A stretch of 40,450 nt of DNA from an uncultured Enhydrobacter sp. (GCA_946222995.1 CAMIOS010000021.1:1-40450); one strand, 5' to 3'. Shown: positions 17,849 through 27,194, counted from the first letter of the stretch. Notes: generated by a model from the letters alone, not told the origin. Made by a program: numbers and translations.

Positions 17849-18841
17849 TTAAACTATCACGGGCACTTGCCGCAATAATTGACTAGCAATGGTCACAGGT
17901 ACATCGCCGCCTAAATGATTAAAGGGCACAAACGGCTGTCCCAACCGATGGTCAACCACCGCCGCAAACACCGCTTGGACATCTTCGGGTGTGACTTCGT
18001 TAAAACCACCCAAATACGCATAGGCTTGCGCCGCTTGTTTTAGGGCAAGCACGCCCCGAGTAGAAAGACCATGATAATCTCGGCTTTCACGGGTTTTTGC
18101 CACCAAGCGTTGCAAATACTCTACCACCACATCCGCTAGATACACTTGCTGCACTTGCTGTTGGGCAGTCAGCAAATCGGCAGTAGACAGCATCGGACGC
18201 ACTTGGGTGAGCATTTGCCGTCTGTCTTTGCCCATTAATAACTCTCGCTCGGCGGCTTTTGACGGGTAGCCTAATGACAAACACATCAAAAAACGGTCAA
18301 GCTGTGACTCGGGCAATACAAATACGCCCGATTGCTGCGTTGGGTTTTGGGTGGCAATCACAAAAAACGGCTCGGGCAAAGGGCGAGTGACCCCATCTTG
18401 TGACACTTGACGTTCTTCCATCGCTTCAAGCAAGGCAGACTGGGTTTTAGGGCTTGAACGGTTGATTTCATCCGCCAATAATAACTGACAAAAAATAGGG
18501 CCGGGCTTAAACTCAAATGTGCCTGTGTCAGTTTTATATAACGAAATTCCCAAAATATCAGCGGGCAACATATCGCTAGTAAACTGCACGCGATTAAAAT
18601 CCAATCCCAAATGATTGGCAATCGCATGGGCAAGCGTGGTTTTGCCCATCCCTGGCAAGTCTTGCAACAACAAATGCCCATTGGCAAGCAAACACGCCAG
18701 CGACAATTTGACCACTTCGGCTTTATCCAGCACGATTTGGTTGATACTCTCGAGCATCGCTTGAAATCGCTGTTGTAAATTTGCGACCTCTGGTGCTAAA
18801 AATGCCGTAGAGGCAGCATGGTTAGGTTGAGCCGATAGCAT
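17849..18841 (-). CDS. MoxR family AAA+ ATPase
   Basis: About 330 residues. Walker A is DLPGMGKTTL (residues 61-70), Walker B is LLADEINRSSPKTQSALLEA, sensor 1 lies in PFFVIATQNPTQQ, and the C-terminal lid contains LSTRGVLALKQAAQAYAYL. MoxR ATPases act as chaperones maturing or regulating partner complexes, typically DUF58/VWA proteins encoded beside them, as here. The first in-frame ATG is 18841 (chosen); the frame is open to a TTG at 18898 that would add a hydrophobic stretch with no visible ribosome binding site. The cytochrome c gene ends 62 bp upstream on the same strand, so it may be co-transcribed. Confidence 0.93.
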   Translation of the reverse strand: MLSAQPNHAASTAFLAPEVANLQQRFQAMLESINQIVLDKAEVVKLSLACLLANGHLLLQDLPGMGKTTLAHAIANHLGLDFNRVQFTSDMLPADILGISLYKTDTGTFEFKPGPIFCQLLLADEINRSSPKTQSALLEAMEERQVSQDGVTRPLPEPFFVIATQNPTQQSGVFVLPESQLDRFLMCLSLGYPSKAAERELLMGKDRRQMLTQVRPMLSTADLLTAQQQVQQVYLADVVVEYLQRLVAKTRESRDYHGLSTRGVLALKQAAQAYAYLGGFNEVTPEDVQAVFAAVVDHRLGQPFVPFNHLGGDVPVTIASQLLRQVPVIV

Positions 18842-18903
18842 AATTGATACCAAAATTGTAAAAGTCAGGTAAGAATGATAAAGCCTATAATCAGGCAAAT
18901 ACC

Positions 18904-19347
18904 CTAACGCAGAGTTGATAAATACGCAATAATATCTTGACGCACTTTAGGGTCATTGATGGGCTCTGACCGCATACGAGTGCCAGCGACCATTTTTTTT
19001 GGATTGGCAATATAATGATCAATATTTTGCGCTGTCCAAGTTAAATTGCTGTTTTTTAACGCTTGGGTATACTCATAATCACTTAAACTGCCTGCTTTAG
19101 CCCCATACACACGCAATAATTGTGGGCCTTTTTCGTTACTGCCGGCTTGTAGTCGGTGGCATTTTTGGCAGTTGTCTTCATACTGTTTTTGCCCCGCTGT
19201 TGCATCGCCTTGTGTATATACTGGCAAGGTCACTGCAGGTCGCTGTGCTGGCGGCTTATGGGTACAGCCCGCGCTCACCAATCCGATTCCGACTAGCGCC
19301 ATCATTACAGCAGTATTGGTCAACATATTGGGGATATTTTTTTTCAT
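18904..19347 (-). CDS. Monohaem c-type cytochrome lipoprotein
   Basis: About 147 residues from ATG 19347, which has AAGGTG upstream. A hydrophobic signal (MMALVGIGLVSAGC) ends in a lipobox with Cys28, so the protein is probably membrane-anchored in the periplasm. The haem-binding motif is CQKCH (Cys60, Cys63, His64), and Met125 in VAGTRM is a plausible distal ligand. The size and motif spacing fit class I cytochrome c. It presumably transfers electrons between respiratory components; the partner is unknown. The longer frame to 19377 has no better start. It lies upstream of the MoxR operon. Confidence 0.88.
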   Translation of the reverse strand: MKKNIPNMLTNTAVMMALVGIGLVSAGCTHKPPAQRPAVTLPVYTQGDATAGQKQYEDNCQKCHRLQAGSNEKGPQLLRVYGAKAGSLSDYEYTQALKNSNLTWTAQNIDHYIANPKKMVAGTRMRSEPINDPKVRQDIIAYLSTLR

Positions 19348-19472
19348 CTGACACCTTTTGATAATCTGTTTATTCAACCAAAAATAACAGGCTATCTTAT
19401 CCCAATAAAATTAGAATAAACTTAAAAAAATAAACTTATAAAACAACCATTAAATCTTGCTAAAAGTTAGGT

Positions 19473-21662
19473 TTATTCAGTTTGGATATACATACGATCG
19501 CTGGGCGATTGCAGATAATTGCCTTGTAAATACCTTGCCCCTACTGTCCAAGCGGCAGACATCGCGGCAGGGTCTTCAATAAATGCCATTAAGCAACGCG
19601 CGTTATGCGCATTGACTTGTTTGACCAGCGAGGAGATGGTCTCGACGTTTTCACTATTGCCCAAATCTTTGATATAACTGCGGTCAAGCCGTACCAATTG
19701 CGGCTTGACAAATTCCAGTAATTCGATGGCATTCACCGCCGAGCCAAAGTTATACATCCCCACGTGGCAGCCAACTTGGTTAAAGCTTTGGGTTTGTTTG
19801 GCAGCGACAGTGAGGTAGTCATTGATGGTCGCTTCACTAAATTGTACAGTGATGGTGCCTGCTGTGGTAGCGCCCACTGCTTTGTTTAGCCGAGCCAAGA
19901 AACTTGGCAATGATTCATCCATTAAAGAAGTCGGGCTAAGATGTACCAAAATTCGAGCGGTGGGATCAACGGTAGCGCGATAGTCGCGTAGGTCTTTACA
20001 CGCCCGAATCAATACCCAACGGTCAATTTTATCCATCAGTTGGTGCTGTGTGGCAATATCGACGAACTTATCAGGCGACATTAATGTGCCATCGGCAAGC
20101 GGCAAGCGTAAAAATACCTCAAACATATTGCTTACATCTTGCTCGACGTCATAGATCGGTTGATACAGCAGATTAAATTTGCCTTGGTCAAAAGCAAATT
20201 TTAACGCCTCAAGTAAAGCAGAGTCATCGCTGCTTGCTAACATCGATGGGTCAAATAAATAAAAACCGCCGCCCGCATTATTGTTTTGTTTAATCGCGGT
20301 ACCCACCGCTTGAGACACCCGATTCATCAAGGTATCGACCTGCGGCGAGCTGGTGGTCATCATTGTAGCGCCGATACTTGCCGTCACTTTGACCGTACGT
20401 TGATTGACTTCAATGAGCGTTTCTGCAATCTTAGCAAGCAGATTTTGACACCACTGGGTTAATTTATCATCATCAATATTGGGTAAAATAACCGTAAAAT
20501 TACTATCGCTATAGCGGCTTAGATAGCCTTTGTTAATATTGTCTTCACCCAGCATGGGTATAAGCTGCTGACGTATCACTTCAGCCACCGCAAGCACAGT
20601 ATTATCCACCCCTTGAATACCAAAACTTGAGTTTATTTTACCGATATCATCAATCTTGATGGCAACAAGCCCTGTTTTCGATAATTTTTGGGAAACGACG
20701 GCATCTCGCACTTTGGGTAATATCTGCTCAAAGCCACGGCGATTAAACAGGCGCGTTAATGGGTCAATGCGTTCTATTTCTGCCAGTTTTTTGGCAAGCT
20801 CTGCACTATTGCCTTGATTATCAGGCTGAATGATGATTTGTTGACAAGGCATGCCTTCATAGGTGGCAGCAGCGAGCTGTAATTTTGCCGCAAAAGTCGA
20901 GCCATCGTTGCGGATACTTTCAAACTTAAATTCAACGTTATTGCGATGCCCCTTTTCAAAATCTTTTAAAAACTGCTTAAAGTCATGGATATTGTTGCTG
21001 GCAATCAAATCAACCACAGGCACGCCCATCAAGTCTTCTAGGCTTTTAAAGCCAAACATCTCAAGATACGGGTCATTGGCATAAATATGCAGCCCATCTT
21101 CAATATAGGCCACGGCACTTTTTGAATTTTTAATTAAAAGATTGGCGCGTTGTTCAGCATCATTAAGCACTTGGCGCAGTTGGTTTAACGCATTGCGCTG
21201 CAAAAGCTGTAAATGCTCAAAATGCACGCGTACTGCCATAGCCACGACCTTATCTTTTGGCAGCGCATCCACCGCCCCCCAATAAATAAATAGTGGCAAA
21301 TATTTATCGGTTTTATCCTCGCCTTGAATTTTGGCAAGTTGGCTTTGTTCTTTGGCATTGAGATGATCGGTTGGCAAACTATCGTCTGGGATGATTGCCA
21401 AAATCGGTAAGTCTAAGTTATGTTCGGCGATAATTTGTTTGACTTGGGGTAACGTTAAGTCATAGGCTTTGCCCATGATCAACACATCCCAAGATTGACG
21501 CAAAAGTTTGAGGAGTTCTTCTTTGTCATCTAAAAAGCCAAGATTGACTTTTTTATAATAGCTATCTTCTAACACATTAATCAGCTGTTCGGCATACAGT
21601 TGGTTGTCATCAATGATTAATAAGTTAAGCTGGCTAGGTTGTGGCATGGTCAACGTATCCAT
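19473..21662 (-). CDS. FimX-like c-di-GMP effector (REC-like, PAS, degenerate GGDEF, degenerate EAL)
   Basis: About 729 residues with four modules: a receiver-like domain (about 11-135, starting NLLIIDDNQLYAEQL), a PAS domain (about 165-275, with SKSAVAYIEDGLHIYANDPY), a GGDEF domain (about 290-460, starting IDPLTRLFNRRGFEQIL) and an EAL domain (about 480-725, starting FAFDQGKFNLLYQPIYD). The catalytic sites are degenerate: the GGDEF loop reads RYSDSNF and the EAL motif reads EVF. This matches Pseudomonas aeruginosa FimX, a non-catalytic c-di-GMP receptor that controls type IV pilus assembly and twitching. The function here is inferred from that match. ATG 21662 was chosen; a GTG at 21674 is also in frame. 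A strong hairpin lies in its leader. Confidence 0.85.
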   Translation of the reverse strand: MDTLTMPQPSQLNLLIIDDNQLYAEQLINVLEDSYYKKVNLGFLDDKEELLKLLRQSWDVLIMGKAYDLTLPQVKQIIAEHNLDLPILAIIPDDSLPTDHLNAKEQSQLAKIQGEDKTDKYLPLFIYWGAVDALPKDKVVAMAVRVHFEHLQLLQRNALNQLRQVLNDAEQRANLLIKNSKSAVAYIEDGLHIYANDPYLEMFGFKSLEDLMGVPVVDLIASNNIHDFKQFLKDFEKGHRNNVEFKFESIRNDGSTFAAKLQLAAATYEGMPCQQIIIQPDNQGNSAELAKKLAEIERIDPLTRLFNRRGFEQILPKVRDAVVSQKLSKTGLVAIKIDDIGKINSSFGIQGVDNTVLAVAEVIRQQLIPMLGEDNINKGYLSRYSDSNFTVILPNIDDDKLTQWCQNLLAKIAETLIEVNQRTVKVTASIGATMMTTSSPQVDTLMNRVSQAVGTAIKQNNNAGGGFYLFDPSMLASSDDSALLEALKFAFDQGKFNLLYQPIYDVEQDVSNMFEVFLRLPLADGTLMSPDKFVDIATQHQLMDKIDRWVLIRACKDLRDYRATVDPTARILVHLSPTSLMDESLPSFLARLNKAVGATTAGTITVQFSEATINDYLTVAAKQTQSFNQVGCHVGMYNFGSAVNAIELLEFVKPQLVRLDRSYIKDLGNSENVETISSLVKQVNAHNARCLMAFIEDPAAMSAAWTVGARYLQGNYLQSPSDRMYIQTE

Positions 21663-21721
21663 TATATTTGGCACTTGTCAATATTTAACATGATAAGAAA
21701 ATAATAAGAATAGTAATGATG

Positions 21722-21751
21722 CAATAAGCAATAACCACTTATTGTTTATTG
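21722..21751. promoter_or_regulatory. Strong stem-loop upstream of the FimX-like gene
   Basis: A 13-bp inverted repeat with one G-U wobble (21722-21734 with 21739-21751) around a CCAC loop. It lacks a T-run on either strand, so it does not look like a terminator. It sits about 60 bp upstream of the FimX-like start and about 140 bp after the upstream gene's stop. Confidence 0.5.
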
Positions 21752-21890
21752 TAACAAACCAATCATGTTAGTTTGTAACATTTTGAACATAACCCAAGCT
21801 CGTCAAACCCAGCTGGTACTTTAGTCAGTCATTTAATGATAAATTTTTAAGCCATTGTTCATTTTTTGGCAGCAATAAATGGCAAAGCGG

Positions 21891-23648
21891 CTATTGTAAT
21901 CGAGCAAAGGCGTATTCCTCAACATCATCGGTTAGATTAAGTAGCTCAGTTAGGCAGATAGTGACCTCTTTGGCATCAATACGCAGAATAAGTTTATCAT
22001 TTACGTTATAACCAAACCGTGCCATCATAAGGCTGGTTTTTTCTCGTTGAAAGGTTTGATCTTTTGGGATAATTAATGCAGGCATAAAATAAGCCGGGCG
22101 ACTACCATCATTTTGTAGTCTAACGCCGCAAGGTACGACATTTGCACCAAAGAGTTGTACCCATGCTTCAATGGTTAGATTAATGGTGGGCGCTTGTCGT
22201 CTTAATTTTGGATTGTCCGCTGACGGCATGGGTGATTGTTGAATTTTAGTAATGCGTCCAATTTGCCATTGCTTGGTCGGATCATCACTCTGGCGAATGG
22301 CAATGAGCGATTGGACTTGCAATTGGCTAATGGCATGAAATTCGGTACTGCGTTTATGCTGCGAATGATGAATGACTGTGGCAGGCTCATAACTAAATGT
22401 GTGGGTTAACTGCCGAGCTGTTGGGGTTGTGCCTACCAGCAGCACGGTGGTTGATTTGTTCAGTTGTTGGTTAGTGACATTGCGAGGGCGTAACCGCTCA
22501 GGTAAGGTTTGCGCTTGAATTAAGTTGTTAAGGCTGCTGCGATTGGCAAGCATATAATGTATCTGCTGAAACCCTACCACCGCTTGGCAGTTGGTTTGTT
22601 TATCTTCAAACTGCGTGGGGGGCTCAATCGTGGTTTTGATATTATTGAGCGCGATTTTGGCGTTTCTTATGGCCATTTTGGCTGCACTGTCTTGGCTGGC
22701 AGGTTCTTTGGCAACCAATTGTGCCAACCGCGTCATCAGTGGCTCAACGTTTAAAAAAACACAGTCACTGTCTTTGGCAAATGGGTTAAAATTTAACCCG
22801 ACGTGTTGCAGCTGCGGCGGTTCATCACCCAATAAATTGACAAATAAAAAGGGACGCGTGGCTTGCTCTGGCGTGACAATTAATTGATCACTCCATAACA
22901 AGCTTTTAGCTCGAATCTCGATTAAATCGGGACGCCGGCAATTATAAGGATTTATGATATGTGCCAACAAACATTGTGAATAAATTTGGTGTAGCTTAGG
23001 CAACGTCTTGCCTGCATATAGACTTGATGACGATGGTTGATAGTTTTGCCAACCATTTACCGCTACCAACCGATAGCAGGCATTGAGATAATGCCATATC
23101 ACGTTAATATCTTTGCGATAGCCCAAATATTTCTCATATAAAGCCTCACGCAATAGACTCATCATATAATGCAAGCATTTTTGAATAATTTTGTCGTTTA
23201 GAGTTTCTGACGGGCGTCCCAATAAAGAGGCAAGTCCTTTTTTGTGCTCGACTATTGGCTGTACTGCCACACGCTGCCACACACTGTGATAGAACATCAT
23301 CGCCAAATAATAGGCCGATAAAACCATATCCAGCGCTTGCTGCTGCTCTTCATCCAAAAACCCTGTTGCATTGTGATAGGTTTGCTTAAGTGACCCAAAC
23401 AGAGGACTTGTCACCTTAAATACGCTATTCATCAGCGCCAACCGCGTTTTTTCATCGAGTTGGGCATGGATCAGCTGGTTAACTACCGATTGATATTCAA
23501 GGTACATCTCACTATATGATAAGCGATTAAAATGTACTTGCCAGTTGGGTAGATTTTCCCCTTGGTTGCCCATCGGTAGTTGCACAGCATAAAGTTCAAC
23601 AGGTGTTGTGATAGTTAAATAATTGGTTAATAACGTATCGTTTATCAT
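21891..23648 (-). CDS. Large uncharacterised protein upstream of the FimX-like gene
   Basis: 585 residues, soluble, with no signal peptide or membrane segment. The N-terminal ~240 residues look mostly helical (for example DEEQQQALDMVLSAYYLAMM and MMSLLREALYEKYLGYRKD). The middle has LRPRNVTNQQLNKSTTVLLV. The C-terminal ~150 residues are strand-rich (WQIGRITKIQ, INLTIEAWVQLFGANVVPCG, VNDKLILRIDAKEVTICLTE) and recall beta-barrel folds such as PilZ-like domains, but I see no RxxxR or (D/N)xSxxG motif, so a c-di-GMP role is only a hypothesis. The position directly upstream of, and co-oriented with, the FimX-like gene suggests a shared pathway. The start is ATG 23648. Confidence 0.75.
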   Translation of the reverse strand: MINDTLLTNYLTITTPVELYAVQLPMGNQGENLPNWQVHFNRLSYSEMYLEYQSVVNQLIHAQLDEKTRLALMNSVFKVTSPLFGSLKQTYHNATGFLDEEQQQALDMVLSAYYLAMMFYHSVWQRVAVQPIVEHKKGLASLLGRPSETLNDKIIQKCLHYMMSLLREALYEKYLGYRKDINVIWHYLNACYRLVAVNGWQNYQPSSSSLYAGKTLPKLHQIYSQCLLAHIINPYNCRRPDLIEIRAKSLLWSDQLIVTPEQATRPFLFVNLLGDEPPQLQHVGLNFNPFAKDSDCVFLNVEPLMTRLAQLVAKEPASQDSAAKMAIRNAKIALNNIKTTIEPPTQFEDKQTNCQAVVGFQQIHYMLANRSSLNNLIQAQTLPERLRPRNVTNQQLNKSTTVLLVGTTPTARQLTHTFSYEPATVIHHSQHKRSTEFHAISQLQVQSLIAIRQSDDPTKQWQIGRITKIQQSPMPSADNPKLRRQAPTINLTIEAWVQLFGANVVPCGVRLQNDGSRPAYFMPALIIPKDQTFQREKTSLMMARFGYNVNDKLILRIDAKEVTICLTELLNLTDDVEEYAFARLQ

Positions 23649-23905
23649 GTGTCGGCTATCTCACATTGCTTACAGCTTCGGTATGCGTTCCATCAATACT
23701 AAATAGCGCTTAAAACCATAGACTTTTATTTAGCAAATTTCTCATAGCTAGCTTAATGCTTTGTTACCATTCGTCTAAAAAATTTTAAGCAATCTTTATA
23801 AAAATAACACAAATTTTTATAAAATACTAACAAAATCCTTTTTTATCATTGCTGCCAACTGTCTAAATAAGCCGCCTTTATCCTAAATGATTACTATAGC
23901 TTACT

Positions 23906-24904
23906 TTAACCAAAAATATTTATTGGGGTTTTAAATGGCTGATGCGGCGTTTCTCTCACCAATTTTGGCACCAGATATCCCGAGCATTTTGCCAATAATT
24001 GCCAATAAATTTCACTGGCTGCCTCGTCACTGATGTAAAAGTGTGCCGCCCCTGCCACCTTATCAAGCACATGCAGATAGTAGGGCAACACGCCCGCTTG
24101 CCACAGTTTTTGGCTTAAACTGGCTAAAATATCGGCATGATCATTGATGCCTTTGAGCAGTACTGACTGATTAAGCAGTGTGATACCCGCCATTTTTGCT
24201 CGGTTTAAATAAAACCGCGTTTCCTCATCAAGCTCGTTGGGATGATTGGCATGAATGACCATCACAATTTGGCAACGGCTGTGCGAAAGACGCTCAAGTA
24301 ACGCTTCACTTAGCCGCTCAGGAATCACCACAGGTACACGGGTATGTAGCCGAAGGGTGGTAATTTGCGTAAGGCTTTCTATTTTTTCTAAAACATCAAA
24401 AAGCCGCCTATCGCTTAATGATAATGGGTCACCGCCACTTAAAATCACCTCATTAATTTGCCCATCAGCCTTGATATAGTCAGTGATTGCCTGCCAGTCC
24501 TCGCCACTTGGCAAGTTCTCGTTGTAGTCAAAATGTTGGCGAAAACAGTAGCGGCAATGTACCATACACGCCCCTGTCACAGGCACGAGTACCCGAGAAG
24601 CATATTTATGTATCACACCTTTGACGGGGTTACTGTCTTTTTCGGCAAGCGGGTCTGTGACAAAGCCCGTGATGTCAAGCGTTTCGGCAAAGCTTGGCAA
24701 CACTTGTAACAATAACGGATCATGGACATTGCCTTTTTGCATTTTTTGTACAAAGCGTCTGGGCACTTTGAGCGGAAAACATCCGACTTGGCTGTCAAAT
24801 GCTGAGGGATGGATTGCCAGTGCGGCTGCCAATTCATCCAAATTGGTGATCACATCAGAAAAAGCGTGTTGCCAGTTTTTTTGTGTGGCTAAATAGTTTA
24901 TCAT
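23906..24904 (-). CDS. epmB: EF-P (R)-beta-lysine aminomutase EpmB
   Basis: About 332 residues of the radical-SAM lysine 2,3-aminomutase family. EpmB converts (S)-alpha-lysine to (R)-beta-lysine, which EpmA attaches to EF-P. The [4Fe-4S] motif is C113, C117 and C120 in GACMVHCRYCFRQHF. The PLP lysine is probably in YLHVLDKVAGAAHF. EVILSGGDPLSLSD and TLRLHTRVPVVIPERL are typical. It is shorter than clostridial LAM, as EpmB proteins are. ATG 24904 was chosen (AGGGGA upstream); a TTG at 24937 is unlikely. It is divergent from efp, its client, 112 bp away. epmA is not in the window. Confidence 0.95.
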   Translation of the reverse strand: MINYLATQKNWQHAFSDVITNLDELAAALAIHPSAFDSQVGCFPLKVPRRFVQKMQKGNVHDPLLLQVLPSFAETLDITGFVTDPLAEKDSNPVKGVIHKYASRVLVPVTGACMVHCRYCFRQHFDYNENLPSGEDWQAITDYIKADGQINEVILSGGDPLSLSDRRLFDVLEKIESLTQITTLRLHTRVPVVIPERLSEALLERLSHSRCQIVMVIHANHPNELDEETRFYLNRAKMAGITLLNQSVLLKGINDHADILASLSQKLWQAGVLPYYLHVLDKVAGAAHFYISDEAASEIYWQLLAKCSGYLVPKLVRETPHQPFKTPINIFG

Positions 24905-25016
24905 ATAGCGTTTATCCCCTGCTTGAGCGTCGCCCAAAATTTGGTTATTATACCGATTTTGGCGACTGTCAGCCCAACGATTTTAAGATTTATTTTTTGC
25001 AACCCTAGGAAGTTTT

Positions 25017-25589
25017 ATGGCAACTTATTCAACCAATGAATTCAAAGCTGGCTTAAAAGTCATGCACGAAGGCAACCCTTTTACTATTTTAGAAAATGAA
25101 TACGTCAAACCCGGCAAAGGTCAAGCCTTTAACCGTGTCAAAATGCGTAACCTAAAATCTGGCAAAGTGTTAGAAGTTACCTTCAAATCAGGCGACAGCC
25201 TAGAAGGTGCAGACGTTGTCGATACCGAAATGGACTATCTGTATAACGATGGCGAATTTTGGCACTTTATGCACCCAGAAAGCTTTGAGCAGCTACAAGC
25301 GGACAAAACCGCGATGGGCGACGCTGCCAAATGGCTAAAAGAAAACAGCAATGAGTCATGCGTTATTACGCTGTTTAATGGCGTACCGCTTAGCGTGGCA
25401 GCACCAAACTTTGTTGAACTCGAAATCACCGAAACTGACCCTGGTCTAAAAGGTGATACTTCAGGCGGCGGCGGTAAGCCTGCGACCCTTGAAACAGGGG
25501 CAGTGGTGCGTGTGCCGCTTTTTGTACAACAGGGTGAAAAAATCAAAGTCGATACCCGCACTGGCGAATACCTTGCTCGTGTGCAATAA
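25017..25589 (+). CDS. efp: Translation elongation factor P
   Basis: 190 residues. EF-P binds between the ribosomal P and E sites and relieves stalling at polyproline stretches. Three beta-barrel domains are visible; the conserved tip lysine is K34 in KPGKGQAFNRV, the residue beta-lysylated by EpmA with EpmB's product. The C-terminal domain includes VELEITETDPGLKGDTSGG and VRVPLFVQQGEKI. AGGAAG precedes ATG 25017. It is monocistronic, ends at an intrinsic terminator and is divergent from epmB. Confidence 0.98.
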   Translation: MATYSTNEFKAGLKVMHEGNPFTILENEYVKPGKGQAFNRVKMRNLKSGKVLEVTFKSGDSLEGADVVDTEMDYLYNDGEFWHFMHPESFEQLQADKTAMGDAAKWLKENSNESCVITLFNGVPLSVAAPNFVELEITETDPGLKGDTSGGGGKPATLETGAVVRVPLFVQQGEKIKVDTRTGEYLARVQ

Positions 25590-25625
25590 ACTGACTAAGT
25601 TAGTGTACCTATTAAATCAAGCAAT

Positions 25626-25653
25626 AAAGCCCGACCATGTGTCGGGTTTTTTA
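25626..25653 (+). terminator. Intrinsic terminator of efp
   Basis: Perfect 6-bp GC-rich stem (CCCGAC at 25630-25635 with GTCGGG at 25641-25646), 5-nt loop, followed by a T-run at 25647-25652. Confidence 0.85.
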
Positions 25654-25804
25654 TTGGCTTAAACAGAATAATATTTGCCATCATGGTTAAAAATTATAAA
25701 ATTTTGTCATCAATTTGACATATTCGCTTTTTATACTACACTTACAAAAAAGTTAAAAAAATTCTTTGCACAAGACAATCTGCAAAGCGCATGGACAACT
25801 TCAA

Positions 25805-25809
25805 AAGGA
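25805..25809 (+). promoter_or_regulatory. Ribosome binding site that sets a TTG start
   Basis: AAGGA lies 6 nt before TTG 25816. It decides the start of the solute-binding-like gene: from here the product begins with a membrane anchor, whereas the longer frame to 25675 runs through the intergenic region. Confidence 0.65.
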
Positions 25810-25815
25810 ACCCCC

Positions 25816-26967
25816 TTGAATAAAAAAGTCGCCCTCATTCTCTTCTTTCTTGTCAGTCTCGCTGTCATTGTCGCTGTAATTGCCACCTCTTCACTTTTTA
25901 ATAAAAAGAAACTAGCTGACCAAGCCGCCAAAGCCGCTCAAGACAAAGCTGCAGCCATTGCAACGGTAACTGGGCTTATCGGCTCAGAAAAACAAGCCTT
26001 TTTTGCCGACCCTCAAGTTAAGCAAATTCTCGAAACTAAATATCAACTTCGGGTTAATACCCAAGCCGCTGGCTCTCGCAGTATTGCCACCCAAGGCGGT
26101 CAACTTGGCAAGGCAGATAAATACGATTTTGTATTCCCGTCTGGCTCCCCTGCCGCGGATAAAATTAAACAAGATTTTAAAACCCAAAATAGCTATCGGG
26201 TCTTTTTTACCCCGATGGCGGTCGCTAGCTGGAGGCCCGTGGTAGATGTACTCGAGAAAAATGCCATCGTGCGAAAAACTGACAACCATTACAGTATTAT
26301 CGATATGGGGAAATTGCTTGAGTTAATGACCAAGCAGACCCGTTGGCAAGATTTGCCCAATAACGACAGCTTTAAAGTCGGTCGCAAGGTATTGATAAAG
26401 TCCACGGATATCAAATCCTCGAATTCTGCTGCCATGTATCTTAGCCTTGCAAGCTACCTTGCCAATGGTAAATCGACTGTCACCAGTGATGCCGAAATCG
26501 CCCAAGTATTGCCCCAAGTTGCCCCGCTATTTATTGGGCAAGGCTATATGGCAGGCTCTTCGGCCACCCCATTTGAGGATTATTTAATTAAAGGTCAAGG
26601 CGATTCGCCCTTGGTGATGATTTATGAAGCGCAGTTTTTATCTCAAGCCGAACAGCCAAACGGCATCCGCCCCGAGATGGTTTTGTTGTACCCAGAGCCG
26701 ACAATTTTTGCCCAGCATATTTTGTTAGCGATGAATGATAAAGGCAGTAAGCTGGGTAATGCGTTGACCACCGACCCTGATTTACAAAAACTGGCGATTA
26801 AATACGGCTTTCGCAGTAACGACCCAAAAATGCTGGGCGAGTTTCAGCAGTCGCTTACACAGCATCAACTCAGCTATGTGCCGAGCAATTTCAATGAAGT
26901 GATTGACCCGCCAAGTTACGAAGTCTTAGAAAAAATGATTCGCCAAATTGAGCAACAAATGCAGTAA
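25816..26967 (+). CDS. Membrane-anchored solute-binding-like protein
   Basis: 383 residues from TTG 25816. A single N-terminal membrane helix (VALILFFLVSLAVIVAVIA, about 5-23) is followed by a Lys/Ala/Gln-rich helix and then a periplasmic domain that resembles the type II solute-binding fold. Segment by segment it parallels the lipoprotein encoded at 28543: VTGLIGSEKQAFF corresponds to YILAGSELQDIEPF, TDIKSSNSAAMYLSLASYLA to MTNPASSNSGFTALMGVVSA, GSSATPFEDYLI to GSSGWLADAFV, and MVLLYPEPTIFAQHILLAMN to LVLLYPKEGIITADYPLMLI. It has no VWA domain. No ABC permease or ATPase gene accompanies it, so it probably senses or scaffolds rather than imports (inference). It is the first gene of the TelA cluster, 227 bp before telA. 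The family is not named with certainty. Confidence 0.75.
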   Translation: MNKKVALILFFLVSLAVIVAVIATSSLFNKKKLADQAAKAAQDKAAAIATVTGLIGSEKQAFFADPQVKQILETKYQLRVNTQAAGSRSIATQGGQLGKADKYDFVFPSGSPAADKIKQDFKTQNSYRVFFTPMAVASWRPVVDVLEKNAIVRKTDNHYSIIDMGKLLELMTKQTRWQDLPNNDSFKVGRKVLIKSTDIKSSNSAAMYLSLASYLANGKSTVTSDAEIAQVLPQVAPLFIGQGYMAGSSATPFEDYLIKGQGDSPLVMIYEAQFLSQAEQPNGIRPEMVLLYPEPTIFAQHILLAMNDKGSKLGNALTTDPDLQKLAIKYGFRSNDPKMLGEFQQSLTQHQLSYVPSNFNEVIDPPSYEVLEKMIRQIEQQMQ

Positions 26968-27074
26968 TCCTGACCACCAGTTTATTAAATACACCACGCC
27001 TTGATCATAACAAACAATCATCACGACCAACATAAAGACGATAGTTTAGCAAGGCAAAGTTCGATAATATGTTG

Positions 27075-27107
27075 TTAGCGGTAATGGATTTTTAGCACCG
27101 CTTTTAC
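27075..27107 (+). terminator. Weak terminator-like hairpin before the TelA-family gene
   Basis: Six-bp stem (AGCGGT at 27077-27082 with ACCGCT at 27097-27102), a long 14-nt loop, and a short T-run. It could partly separate transcription of the first cluster gene from the TelA-family gene. Confidence 0.35.
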
Positions 27108-27194
27108 TGTTTAATCTGATACTTAATAAAAATCAGTGATAACCCATGACAAGCAATTTGACAGTATAACTTGAATAAAAATAAAGGAAACCCT

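Noticed and set aside
25675..25815. Longer N-terminus for the solute-binding-like protein
   Set aside because: It starts at a TTG without a ribosome binding site, shortly after the efp terminator; AAGGA before TTG 25816 gives a better start and a clean membrane anchor.
27158..27163. TTGACA upstream of the TelA-family gene as a -35 box
   Set aside because: A -10 at the right distance would fall on the ribosome binding site, and no good TATAAT match is there.
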